This document shows, one piece after another, positions 37,032-45,418 of a stretch of 64,000 bases of DNA. Below the pieces are notes generated by a model, which did no database searches, was not told the origin of the DNA, and saw nothing but the letters and a program-made list of their open reading frames with translations. Source of the DNA: Salinisphaera sp. G21_0 (GTDB lineage Bacteria; Pseudomonadota; Gammaproteobacteria; Pseudomonadales; Endozoicomonadaceae); the NCBI RefSeq assembly GCF_017744115.1, contig NZ_JAGHQW010000022.1, positions 32,979 through 96,978 on the forward strand, in the 5' to 3' direction. How positions within the stretch are numbered: the stretch's first letter is position 1; each line of letters starts with the position of its first letter. Position numbers and translations under genes: made by a program.

Positions 37032-37355
37032 ATGAAAGAGCGTCAATATAACGAACTTCTGGATGGCCTGATGCTGGCCATTGAAGACGCCATAGACGAT
37101 GCCGGACTGGACATTGACTATGAAACGTCAGCAGGTATTCTCACGTTAACCTGTGAAGACAACAGCAAAATTATTCTCAGCCGCCAGACCCCGCTGCTAC
37201 AGCTATGGATGGCCGCCCGCAGTGGTGGATTCCATTTTGACTACGATGAAGAGCAGGGTGACTGGCTGCTTGATGGCCGGGGAGACAACTTTCTTGCGGT
37301 GCTCAACCGCTGCCTTACCGAACAAACAGGCGACGCTGTTCAGCTATCTATTTAG
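37032..37355 (+). CDS. cyaY: Frataxin-like iron-binding protein CyaY
   Basis: Modulates iron-sulfur cluster assembly by binding iron and IscS. 107 residues from ATG 37032 (MKERQYNELLDGLMLAIEDAIDDAG). An acidic first helix is followed by strands ILTLTCEDNSKIILSRQTPLLQLWMAARSGGFHFDY and DWLLDGRGDNFLAVLNRCL. This matches the frataxin fold and the usual length; the longer open frame from 36936 has no family support. The stop codon TAG lies in the TTAG at the left edge of MITE copy B. Divergent from lptM as in other gammaproteobacteria. Confidence 0.92.
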   Translation: MKERQYNELLDGLMLAIEDAIDDAGLDIDYETSAGILTLTCEDNSKIILSRQTPLLQLWMAARSGGFHFDYDEEQGDWLLDGRGDNFLAVLNRCLTEQTGDAVQLSI

Positions 37356-37513
37356 GAATTGTCCTTAAATAACTTCCACATTTCGATGTAATCTACCAAA
37401 TGAGCATTTGCCACGGAGGCACAGAGGCACGGAGTAAAGAAAAAAAATCTTTTCCTCTGTGTCTCTGTGCCTCCGTGGCAAAAAGAGGAAATTATTCGGG
37501 GACAATGCCTTAG
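37352..37513. mobile_element. MITE copy B, 162 bp, at the 3' end of cyaY
   Basis: TTAG at both ends (37352-37355, 37510-37513). Terminal repeats GAATTGTCCTTAAATAACTT and the inverse of GCATTGTCCCCGAATAATTT. The central palindrome TTGCCACGGAGGCACAGAGG is nearly identical to copy A at 34143-34306. The left TTAG contains the cyaY stop. The stretch from here to 37975 otherwise holds only short unsupported frames. Confidence 0.8.
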
Positions 37514-37975
37514 CGCCCTTCTTTCCGCGAGTTGTTCCGGAATAAGTTCCGTGTTTGTCTGAAGCATAAGTTAATGTCGCCTCCCGCTTCCTGCAAAATT
37601 ACAAGTCGCCCGTCTTTTTCGGGCAGCGCTGAAACTTCATATTTATTGTCAAAATTCCCATGGCACGACATTCATGGCCTATACTCCAGCCGGTTTGTGA
37701 CAGCCTCTTCTGGTATTGGTTCTTTACCATCAGGACAAGATTAGAAAACCGGAACCATCATCATCTGCTCTTCTATCTTACTAAACACCCCAGGCTGTCA
37801 CCCTCTCCCAGTCAATATCATCCTGATAGGCTCTGGGACGGATCAATACAATAAATAAAAACCTTCTGCTTCACTGGGTGATGACTCAGAAGCTGCGATA
37901 GAGGGTTGCAGGAGATTGCTGGAGACAACACTGAAGCTCTTAAAAAAACATCAGTAGCATCGGGAGGTCATCACT

Positions 37976-38449
37976 ATGAGTAACCTGTACAAAACGGACT
38001 TTTATCAGTGGACCCGTCAGCAAATTGATTTACTGAAAAAAAACAAGTTTCGGGCTCTGGACCTGGAGAACCTGATTGAGGAGGTAGACGACCTTGGCCA
38101 GGAAAAGGTCAACACGCTGGAAAATCATCTGACCCGGATCCTGGTGCTTCTGCTCAAATGGCATATTCGCACCTTCAAAGAAGACCTGCATGCCTTGAAT
38201 CGCTGGTACCGTAGCTGGTTTATGGTGATTGATTACAGCCTGGAAAAAGAACGGGCGATTGCTAAACGACTGTTGATGAAAAACCCCAGCTTGTATGAAC
38301 TGTTGGATGAAAGCCTGCTGGAATGTTATCCCATTGCCTGCCGGGATGCTTCCCGGGAGCTGGAAATACCGGAGGATGAGTTCCCGGATACCAATCCGTG
38401 GACCATGGAACAGATTATGACAGATGGGTTTCCGCCAAGGCCGGAGTAG
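37976..38449 (+). CDS. DUF29 family protein
   Basis: Second DUF29 gene of the window, function unknown. 157 residues with the family pattern LYKTDFYQWTRQQIDLLKKNKFRALDLENLIEEVDDLG, then LLLLKWHIRTFKEDL and a helical C-terminal half ending PWTMEQIMTDGFPPRPE. It parallels the 14672-15115 gene ([23 protein letters not shown]). A strong ribosome site (GGGAGG) lies upstream of the ATG. Stand-alone gene. Confidence 0.85.
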   Translation: MSNLYKTDFYQWTRQQIDLLKKNKFRALDLENLIEEVDDLGQEKVNTLENHLTRILVLLLKWHIRTFKEDLHALNRWYRSWFMVIDYSLEKERAIAKRLLMKNPSLYELLDESLLECYPIACRDASRELEIPEDEFPDTNPWTMEQIMTDGFPPRPE

Positions 38450-38519
38450 GTTTTGAAACCATGATGAACACTTGGGTTAGCCTGCCAGCCTCGCTCCAGA
38501 CTTATCGGGCACAACCAGA

Positions 38520-38741
38520 TCAGTGCTGCCTGAGCCGGTCAACAATCCACGTTTTAATCAGCGCCTGACGGCTGATGCCGATTGCGCTGGCTTCTTTATC
38601 CAGTTCATTGACAACCCATGCAGGAAAGTCAATGTTAACCCTTTTGGCTGCAAGGTTGGGCCGTTGAGGATGGTCGGTGTCGAAGAATTCCAGTACGTCT
38701 TCGCCATCGTCGAATTTTTTATCAATATCACTGGCTTTCAT
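38520..38741 (-). CDS. brnA: BrnA-type antitoxin
   Basis: 73 residues. The C-terminal ribbon-helix-helix region (AAKRVNIDFPAWVVNELDKEASAIGISRQALIKTWIVDRL) is that of BrnA/CopG-like antitoxins, which bind DNA and neutralise the partner. Acidic N-terminal part (DIDKKFDDGEDVLEFFD). Start overlaps the upstream brnT by 14 bases, so the genes are coupled, toxin first, as is normal for brnTA. Confidence 0.8.
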   Translation of the reverse strand: MKASDIDKKFDDGEDVLEFFDTDHPQRPNLAAKRVNIDFPAWVVNELDKEASAIGISRQALIKTWIVDRLRQH

Positions 38742-39003
38742 AAAGGTTCACCTCATTTTTTCTGGATCGGCGTACTGAGATAATTCTGAGACAGTCTCCC
38801 CGTTGTGTCGCTATGGCGGTCCAGTGTTTAGTTGTTATTTTACCGATAAAGAGTAATCGTTCCTCATCGGTCTTTACCTTCGATTGCAGGCAGATCAGTC
38901 TATCGTCCTCCCATAAGTTAGCCGCCTGCGCAAAGTCGATGCCATGCTTATCCTTGTTGGCAAGACTTTTTTCTTCATCGTATTCAAATTGGGTATTACC
39001 CAT
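38728..39003 (-). CDS. brnT: BrnT-type toxin
   Basis: 91 residues from ATG 39003. Pattern FEYDEEKSLANKDKHGIDFAQAANLWEDDRLI, then DEERLLFIGKI and RGDCLRIISVRRSRKNEVNLYES matches the BrnT ribonuclease-toxin family (RelE-like fold). Open frame extends to 39063 but the added residues are hydrophobic and lack family support. No clear ribosome site. Pairs with brnA downstream. Confidence 0.8.
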   Translation of the reverse strand: MGNTQFEYDEEKSLANKDKHGIDFAQAANLWEDDRLICLQSKVKTDEERLLFIGKITTKHWTAIATQRGDCLRIISVRRSRKNEVNLYESQ

Positions 39004-39186
39004 TTTTAATACCATAATAATGTATAAAAAGGATAAATATAACCTATAAATCTCAATTAACAAGCTAGAAGGGCGTCTTCGGACAAGCCGGGTCGCGTTC
39101 CAGCAGAGGACCGTGGGAACGTGGTACTGTGCATGACGGTTGGTTCAGGTGTCAGCGCTTATGGGAACCGATCTACGTCAAAACGC

Positions 39187-39212
39187 AAAAAACCCGCAGG
39201 AGCGGGTTTTTT
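39187..39212. terminator. Terminator of the porin gene
   Basis: 11-bp perfect stem AAAAAACCCGC/GCGGGTTTTTT with an AGGA loop. The flanking A and T runs make it work on both strands. It is 47 bases past the porin stop. Confidence 0.9.
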
Positions 39213-39258
39213 GTTGCCGGAAAGTCCGGCGCATTGCTGCTAAGCAACCACTTCGGTA

Positions 39259-40347
39259 TTAGAAGTAGTAGCGAGCTTGCAGAACCATTTTGTCATCAAC
39301 GTCCTTGCCATCTTTATCTGTACTCTTTTCAAACTGGTAAGTACCGGACAGCTGAACTGGGCCCTGGGTGTAAACAACAGCCATTGGGAAGTGCTTGATT
39401 TCAGCCTTGCCTGGGTTAGAGCTTTCGTCTTTCAGCTGGTTGTAACCACCTTCAACCTTGAACATTTCGTTCAGCTGGTAGCTGGCATAAAACTCAACAC
39501 CTTCAGCTTTTTCAACACCATCTAGAACTGCACGATTTTTCAGCTTGGCATAAGTAACAGCTGCATAGATCTTGTCAGCTTCAAACTTGGCACCAACGAT
39601 TGTAGACTTGGCTTTGAAGTTATCTTCTTCAACAGTAGTTACAGGAGCGCTTGTAACTTCAGTAACAGTGCCGTTAACTTTTGCTTGGTTGTAAGCTGCA
39701 CCGATACTAAAGCCCATTGGCAGATCATAACTAGCAGCAATAGCGTAAGAGCCATCACGTTCTACATCAGTGGTTACTGTATCAGTAACTACAAATGAGT
39801 TATCCATATTTACTACAGTTGCTGACTCAGTCTTCTTACCTACCTGCATTTGAGCGGAGATGTTAAGGCCCATGAAGCTGTGGTTATACTGCAGAGCGTC
39901 TTCAGCACGGGCAGTACCCAGGAAGTCACCGTCATCACCATAGTAACCGGAAGCATCACCACCAGCAGCAGCGAACTGATCAGTGTAACCAGCAACTTTA
40001 CCGTAAGAAGACCATTGCTGACCGTACGTGATAGAACCCAGCTGGTCATTCATGGCACCAACGTAGGCCTGACGCTGCCAGAAGAAATCGTCTTTAGAGC
40101 CGTCAGTGTCGAAACCCCACTCTGCTTTAGCAAAAACAGTAGTAGCTTCTGTCATCTTGTGCTCGAAAGCAAAGTTGATACGGCTGCTGTCACCCATATG
40201 GCCTTTGTTGTCGCCCTGATCAACATAACGCAGATCGAGGTAACCGCCGATGGTAGCTTTGTTAGTGCCATCGTCTACGACAGTAACAGCCATAGCCTGG
40301 CCAGCCATCATGGAAGCAACAACAGCTGCAAGAATTTTCTTTTGCAT
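39259..40347 (-). CDS. Outer-membrane porin
   Basis: Trimeric general-type porin for diffusion of small solutes. Signal peptide MQKKILAAVVASMMAGQAMA. The mature start VTVVDDGTNKATIGGYLDLRY is followed by alternating amphipathic strands (RINFAFEHKMTEATTVFAKAEWGFD, WQRQAYVGAMNDQLGSITYGQQW) and ends with a C-terminal aromatic (LQARYYF), the signal for BAM insertion. 362 residues, normal. AGGAG lies 9 bases before ATG. Strong terminator downstream suggests high expression. Substrate choice cannot be told. The 435 bases upstream hold no convincing gene. Confidence 0.9.
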   Translation of the reverse strand: MQKKILAAVVASMMAGQAMAVTVVDDGTNKATIGGYLDLRYVDQGDNKGHMGDSSRINFAFEHKMTEATTVFAKAEWGFDTDGSKDDFFWQRQAYVGAMNDQLGSITYGQQWSSYGKVAGYTDQFAAAGGDASGYYGDDGDFLGTARAEDALQYNHSFMGLNISAQMQVGKKTESATVVNMDNSFVVTDTVTTDVERDGSYAIAASYDLPMGFSIGAAYNQAKVNGTVTEVTSAPVTTVEEDNFKAKSTIVGAKFEADKIYAAVTYAKLKNRAVLDGVEKAEGVEFYASYQLNEMFKVEGGYNQLKDESSNPGKAEIKHFPMAVVYTQGPVQLSGTYQFEKSTDKDGKDVDDKMVLQARYYF

Positions 40348-40782
40348 GGAGCTTACTCCTGAAATTGTGTGTGATGTGTGTGCTTTTTTCTGTCGCCTTT
40401 CTTCTTATGCATAGCCCGGGGCAAAAGCCCCGCACCGATGCGGACGACTTAATTTGGGCGCAATTATTCAAGAGTTTTTAAACCAAGGTCACATTACATA
40501 ATCGAATTTGCTTATGATTTTTTTTGTTGTCGCAAGAATGAAAAGCAAACAGCATTTGATAATAAATAATCAGGGAAAGTACGTAGGCTTTGAAGGATAA
40601 GGGATTGGAATAAATCACTAAAAAGAGAGTGAGTAGAAATAATCAAATAACCGGGTAGGTGAATGCCGAGATAGGGGATAAAATACGGCATTCCCGGTGA
40701 ATAGAAATTTACATTCCGTTGATGTACATCAGCGCTGAAATAATCAAAGCCAATACGCAACCAGTTTTCTGCTAAGGGGCTG

Positions 40783-41781
40783 CTACCAGCCAAACAGCTT
40801 CAGGTTTCTGGCCGGACGAAAGTTGGTTGAGAGAACGGCATGTTGATTCGGGTTGTACCTGGCCTCGGCATGCAGTTTCTGGTCACGGAGCAGGGCCGGA
40901 ATGTTTCTCACATAGAGGTTATGGTAATACACCTCTTTCAATGTCTTGATCATTCGGTTGCTAAAGTCCCCCTGGCTGCTCCAGGCGATAATACCGGGGC
41001 TTGGTAAAAAAGCATCGGCTGCGGTTTCTCTGTCGCGGCTGGCGGATATCACCATCATATAGGCAGGAATGTCCCTGTCTTTTCCTGTATCAATTTCTTC
41101 GATAATATCCGGATGCAGCGAGTTATAGATATACCGATAGGGCAGGTCAAACATGGTGCCAGAGTGGCAGGTGTCAACGAAGATCAGCAGCCTTGTGCTG
41201 TTATGAAAGCGTTTGAAGGCATGATGCAGTTCATCATCGGAAATAACATCGCGACCACAGACCAACAGCTCATCCATTTGGTCTAACTCATCACCGCTGG
41301 TATCCGGTCGACGGGTACCGTGTCCGCTGAAACTGATGACGATTCGATGTGGCCCGGCTTCACTGTGGGTTTGCTCTGCCAGACGTTCAATTTCCGAGAG
41401 GACGATGGATTTTTTGAGTGGGCCAAGTCGATCAGTTTGTACCTTCAGGGAAGTTGTCGGGATGCCCTTGCTGGTAGAGGCCCAGTTAAAAAAGTTCCAG
41501 GCATCATTACGGCAGCCACCTAATGTTGGTACTTCCGGGATCTGATCGTAGTTTTGCCCGGTAAACAGTCCCTTGATCAGATGCATATTTTCAAACTCAA
41601 AATAGAAGTCAGTGTCCAGTGGACACTGGTTGTCATAACAAACGGTCTGATTATCGGGCAAATTTGAATTGAAAGAGCAGTAAGCGTGTAGTGGTGATAG
41701 CAGTATTGATAACAGACAGATAAGCTGTGTGATCGTGCTGAAAACAGCCTGCTGAATTCGGGCTATACAGAAAGTGAGCAT
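40783..41781 (-). CDS. Secreted metacaspase-like peptidase (C14 family)
   Basis: Predicted cysteine peptidase of the caspase/metacaspase clan. From ATG 41781 (GAGG 7 bases upstream) it has a signal peptide (hydrophobic TQLICLLSILLSPLHAY). The caspase fold has the catalytic His in IVISFSGHGTRR (His154), the substrate-acid loop SGDELDQMDELLVCGRD, and the catalytic Cys in LLIFVDTCHSGTMFD (Cys205). The p10-like part includes MMVISASRDRETA. 332 residues; no additional domain. A secreted single-domain form is unusual in that many bacterial homologues carry extra domains. Stand-alone gene between the porin and tRNA-His. Role unknown. Confidence 0.85.
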   Translation of the reverse strand: MLTFCIARIQQAVFSTITQLICLLSILLSPLHAYCSFNSNLPDNQTVCYDNQCPLDTDFYFEFENMHLIKGLFTGQNYDQIPEVPTLGGCRNDAWNFFNWASTSKGIPTTSLKVQTDRLGPLKKSIVLSEIERLAEQTHSEAGPHRIVISFSGHGTRRPDTSGDELDQMDELLVCGRDVISDDELHHAFKRFHNSTRLLIFVDTCHSGTMFDLPYRYIYNSLHPDIIEEIDTGKDRDIPAYMMVISASRDRETAADAFLPSPGIIAWSSQGDFSNRMIKTLKEVYYHNLYVRNIPALLRDQKLHAEARYNPNQHAVLSTNFRPARNLKLFGW

Positions 41782-41880
41782 GGTATGCCTCATGCTTGAG
41801 AAGTGATGAGTGACGGGTAAAGACATCTGGTACGCGGTTTCAATGTAATTGATGGGTTCTCTGTCAATGACGCCCAAACT

Positions 41881-41923
41881 CCGTTCGTCCTGAGCGGAGT
41901 CGAAGGATGCTCAGGGTGAACGG
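41881..41923. repeat. Inverted repeat CCGTTCGTCCTGAGC
   Basis: CCGTTCGTCCTGAGC (41881-41895) and GCTCAGGGTGAACGG (41909-41923) form a 15-bp stem with two mismatches. Related sequence occurs inside the MITE at 47370-47534. A short dispersed palindrome. Confidence 0.7.
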
Positions 41924-42066
41924 CGATTGTTCATATCAAACTCATTGAAATATAGTGGTAAATCGCAGAAAAAAAACAACGGACCATGCTTGCAAGCTGA
42001 ACAGCTTTCCTTATAATCAGCCGCGTCTGGTGAGGGATGAAGTTCTTTCCTGATTCAGATGTTGAT

Positions 42067-42143
42067 GGTGGGCGTAGCTCAGTTGGCAGAGCTCCGGATT
42101 GTGATTCCGGCGGTCGAGGGTTCGAGCCCCTTCGCCCACCCCA
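42067..42143 (+). tRNA. tRNA-His (anticodon GTG)
   Basis: 77 bases including encoded CCA. The acceptor stem GGTGGGCG/CGCCCACC has eight pairs, with the extra 5' G facing C73 that marks tRNA-His. D arm AGCTCAGTTGGCAGAGCT, anticodon loop TTGTGAT with GTG, and T arm GAGGGTTCGAGCCCCTTC are all canonical. Single tRNA; no neighbour tRNA seen. Confidence 0.97.
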
Positions 42144-42167
42144 TCTTCCCTCCTTTGCTTCCAATTC

Positions 42168-43742
42168 TCACCTCCACGATTGTTGATCCTTCAGCATCTT
42201 TATAAATATGTCGTATTTTGCCTGGTAGAAATCAGCCAGCTGCAGGTCAGGTTCTATTCGTTCGTGGTAGCGACTCATGGCTCTCATGGCCTCCTCAATA
42301 CTGTCGTAGATACCAGCGGCCACCGCTGCGGTGATGGCTCCGGACAGCAGCATATTTTCTCTCTCTTCCGGAATGGCAGCAGGAATATTGAGAATGTTGA
42401 TATGTTCAGTGAGCAGTCGTTGGTTCTTTGCCAATCCCCCGGTGGGGATGAACAGTTCAATGTGATACCCGGCTTTTGTTAACTTCTCTAACTGATAGCG
42501 CGCATCCAGGGCCAGGGCCTGAATACTGGCAAGGTACAGCATAGCAAGCGACTGATGACTTTTATCCAGGGTAAGGCCGGTAATCATTCCCCGCTGTGGT
42601 TGATCCACTTCAGGCGCGTCGAAGTAAGGGAGGATATGAAGGTGCGCGGTCAGTTTGCTGACACTGTCGGCGTATTCCGATCGATTGTTATCCGCCAGCT
42701 CATAGAGAATCTGATTAAGATATTCATGCACCCCGATCCCCAGGCTGACAGAGATATCATAGATTGAGCTGTAAGCCGGGTGTGAGGTAATGATGTGATC
42801 AATAAAGGCACCTGCTGCGGTTTGCCTGGCGTATATTAATGAGTAACCTTCCAGCACCGAAGGGTAGGGGCCATCTGCTCCATCGCAGGTCAACATATCC
42901 CTGCTGAACGCGACGTAGTTGGACGAAGTTCCACCGATAAAACTGACTCTTCTGGTAATACAGTCCAGTGGTTGCTGACGGTCCGGGTGATTGCTGGCAA
43001 GTATCGTGGCAAGGGTACCGCCATAGGCATCAACGATACCTGTGGCAACCGGGGTTCCCTGTTTGAGGTTCAGTTGGTCAGCAGCACTTTGGCACAGACC
43101 ATCCCCGATGGCTGCACCAATCTCAAGGGATTCACCCTTGAATCGTCCCTCAATATCAATATTCAGCTGGTTCGCAGCCTTTTGGGTAAAGATATGACTG
43201 ATTGAATCAGGGGTTCTGGTCAGACAGGCCGTTAGCTTCCAGGTGACATAATCATAGAGGTCGAGGATGCAGGTGGCGGCTTGCCAGGTTTCCGGCGCAC
43301 ACTGGAAGAGCCAGAGTAATTTACTGCCGTTACTCCTGGCGTTGATGCCAGGGCCCGCATGGCCAAATAGTCCCGGGTGCTCTCTGGCAATATAGGCAGC
43401 CTGTTGACTGGCGCGGCTGTCCATCCAGCCAAAAGTGTCAGCACGATTGCTCCCGGGCAGGTGAACGGGGTGCATCTGCTGGTCCAGCAGAACCAGGGAG
43501 TAGGTGGTATCAATACCGATCCCTTTAATATCCTCCTGATTCAGCGGGTGTTCAGCGATTAATCGGTTAACGCCGGATACCAGGGCTTCCCAGATATTCT
43601 CGGAACAGAACTCCATGGTACTGGCTGTTTTCCAGATCAGAAGTGGCTCTTCATTATGGGCAAGGACATGCCCTTCCGGGGAAACAAAAGCGCTGCGCAA
43701 ACTGTGGGTGCCAACATCGATACTGAGCAAAACAGGCCGCAT
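42168..43742 (-). CDS. FGGY-family pentulose kinase (ribulokinase-like)
   Basis: Phosphorylates a sugar, probably a ketopentose, with ATP. N-terminal actin-like domain starts MRPVLLSIDVGTHSLRSAF with the phosphate-loop Asp/Gly; IKGIGIDTTYSLVLLD follows. The C-terminal domain has GIVDAYGGTLAT and the FGGY signature-like IELFIPTGGLAKNQRLLTEHINI. 524 residues from ATG 43742, chosen by AAGGAC upstream and by family N-terminus; the open frame to 43982 overlaps the divergent gene. Best fit is the D-ribulokinase/FGGY pentulose subgroup; the exact sugar is not certain. No other sugar genes adjoin. Confidence 0.85.
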   Translation of the reverse strand: MRPVLLSIDVGTHSLRSAFVSPEGHVLAHNEEPLLIWKTASTMEFCSENIWEALVSGVNRLIAEHPLNQEDIKGIGIDTTYSLVLLDQQMHPVHLPGSNRADTFGWMDSRASQQAAYIAREHPGLFGHAGPGINARSNGSKLLWLFQCAPETWQAATCILDLYDYVTWKLTACLTRTPDSISHIFTQKAANQLNIDIEGRFKGESLEIGAAIGDGLCQSAADQLNLKQGTPVATGIVDAYGGTLATILASNHPDRQQPLDCITRRVSFIGGTSSNYVAFSRDMLTCDGADGPYPSVLEGYSLIYARQTAAGAFIDHIITSHPAYSSIYDISVSLGIGVHEYLNQILYELADNNRSEYADSVSKLTAHLHILPYFDAPEVDQPQRGMITGLTLDKSHQSLAMLYLASIQALALDARYQLEKLTKAGYHIELFIPTGGLAKNQRLLTEHINILNIPAAIPEERENMLLSGAITAAVAAGIYDSIEEAMRAMSRYHERIEPDLQLADFYQAKYDIFIKMLKDQQSWR

Positions 43743-43829
43743 CTGTGATAATGTCCTTGAAATAGTGTTTCGGGTAAGAATAGCTCCGTTCCTGCATTTG
43801 GACAGGGGTGTTTTAAGGTGGGTAAATTC

Positions 43830-44543
43830 ATGCACATGAGCAGGATAATCGGGCATCGGGGGCTGGCAGGGGAGGCACCGGAAAATACCCTGGCAGGCAT
43901 CAGGCTGGCTGCTGAGCACGGGCTGAAGTGGGTCGAGGTGGATGTTACTCTGGCAGGTGATGGTACTCTTGTGCTTTTTCATGACCGGCGACTGAATCGT
44001 ACCACCAATAAAAAAGGTCGCGTGAAGACGTTAACCTGCTCTGATCTGGCAACAATAGATGCCGGAAGCTGGTTTTCCGGGCAATTTTCGGGTGAGCAGA
44101 TTCCTCAGCTCCAAGCGGCGCTTAAACTCATAAAAGAACTTGGGCTTGGGCTGAACCTTGAGCTGAAAACCAATGGCTGTTCAGAGTCGAGGCTGGTAGA
44201 AGCGGTGATAAAGACCCTTGCCGAGGTTGAGTTGCCAAAAGATCGGCTATTGGTTTCCAGCTTTAATTATGCGGCACTTGTCCGTTTTTCAGATTGTTCC
44301 GATATTCCGGTTGGCTGTTTGTTTGAGCGGCTGCCAATGAACTGGCACAAGAAAGCATTACGGGTCAACGCGGTATCCATCCACCTCAGCAGTAAGCGAA
44401 CGGCAAAACGACACATTTCGCGAGTGAGGTCCAAAGGCTATGAACTGTATTGCTACACCGTTAACTCTCCGGCGGTTGCCAGACAACTGATTGATGATGG
44501 CGTTGATGGTGTGTTTTCTGATTATCCTTTGGCAGATGAGTAA
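43830..44543 (+). CDS. Glycerophosphodiester phosphodiesterase
   Basis: Hydrolyses glycerophosphodiesters to glycerol-3-phosphate and an alcohol. GDPD barrel with RIIGHRGLAGEAPENTLAGIRLA (catalytic His, Asn), KWVEVDVTLAGDGTLVLFHDRRLNRTT (Glu, Asp, His) and LNLELKTNG. No signal peptide, so a cytoplasmic UgpQ-like enzyme. About 237 residues from ATG 43830, which has AAGGTGGG at good distance; ATG 43836 and GTG 43818 are alternatives. Divergent from the FGGY kinase with about 87 bases between. Confidence 0.92.
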   Translation: MHMSRIIGHRGLAGEAPENTLAGIRLAAEHGLKWVEVDVTLAGDGTLVLFHDRRLNRTTNKKGRVKTLTCSDLATIDAGSWFSGQFSGEQIPQLQAALKLIKELGLGLNLELKTNGCSESRLVEAVIKTLAEVELPKDRLLVSSFNYAALVRFSDCSDIPVGCLFERLPMNWHKKALRVNAVSIHLSSKRTAKRHISRVRSKGYELYCYTVNSPAVARQLIDDGVDGVFSDYPLADE

Positions 44544-44590
44544 AAGCATGGCTGTTGAAGTCCCGGTGTTGACCGGAGAAATCACGACGC

Positions 44591-44619
44591 AAAAAAGAAC
44601 AGGCTGGGTCAGCCTGCTC
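44591..44619 (-). terminator. Terminator of darP
   Basis: Stem GAACAGGCTG (44597-44606) against CAGCCTGCTC (44610-44619), with one wobble on the - strand and a 3-base loop, followed on the - strand by six T (44591-44596). It lies 10 bases past the darP stop. Confidence 0.8.
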
Positions 44620-44629
44620 ATGATGATCC

Positions 44630-45172
44630 TTAAAGCTCGTCCACTTCTCTCAGGTATTTGAACAGCTTTCGTGCCGCCGCCGGTGGCTTATCCTGAGACG
44701 CTTCTTTCTGGGCATTACGGACCAGCTGGCGGATATGCTGGTGGTCAGCTTCCGGGTAGTGCTCCAGGTATTCCGTTAATACCGTGTGACTGTCATCATC
44801 ACGAATCAGCTGGTCACGCCACCGCTCCAATTGATGAAACCGGCGGTTGTACTCTTCACTGGAGGAATCCAGCTGGTTAAGCAGCTCCATGATCGGCTCA
44901 ATGTCCTGGTCTGCCATCAGTTTGCCAATAAAGCCCAGATGGCGTTTTCTGGCATTGTTGCTTTTGATGCGCTTGCTCTCATCCAATGCTGCACGCAGGC
45001 GATCATTCAGTGGCAACTTATCCAGCAGTACCGGTTTCAGTTCCATCAGCCGGGCACCAATGTTTTTAAGCTCATCCATGTCCCGCTTCAGCTCAGATTT
45101 GCTGACATAGATAATTTCTTCGGTTTCTTCATCGTCCCAGGCTTCCTGGATACGACGGCTCTTTTTACTCAT
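44630..45172 (-). CDS. darP: Ribosome biogenesis factor DarP (YjgA, DUF615)
   Basis: Helps late assembly of the 50S subunit. Almost wholly helical and highly charged, as the family is. Start SKKSRRIQEAWDDEETEEIIYVSKSELKRDMDELKNIG; middle LDESKRIKSNNARKRHLGFIGKLM; end AARKLFKYLREVDEL. 180 residues, normal. In pseudomonads it lies divergent to pmbA; here about 5.3 kb of accessory DNA separates the two. Confidence 0.95.
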   Translation of the reverse strand: MSKKSRRIQEAWDDEETEEIIYVSKSELKRDMDELKNIGARLMELKPVLLDKLPLNDRLRAALDESKRIKSNNARKRHLGFIGKLMADQDIEPIMELLNQLDSSSEEYNRRFHQLERWRDQLIRDDDSHTVLTEYLEHYPEADHQHIRQLVRNAQKEASQDKPPAAARKLFKYLREVDEL

Positions 45173-45418
45173 AGAGAATGGCCATTGATGGGAATCTGCC
45201 TGACGTTATTTATCAGAAAGCAGTTCCATGGATGGAAAATGGATTTCCCGGTATTTTACTTCAGAATGCTTCTCAATTGGGATGTTTTTCCGCAACTCCC
45301 GTTGTCGTTTTGTAGCGGGCCCGGTGTGTCAGTGCGCTACTGTTATGTATGGAGAGACCGGACATAAATGACAGCTGTCTTGCAACATGGCGTTACCACT
45401 GATGCGTCATCTGGCAAC

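Noticed and set aside
37532..37854. Two overlapping short frames after MITE copy B
   Set aside because: No start signals or conserved patterns; likely chance frames.
40512..40793. 93-codon frame between porin and metacaspase
   Set aside because: No ribosome site, odd composition, overlaps the metacaspase 3' end; treated as non-coding porin upstream DNA.
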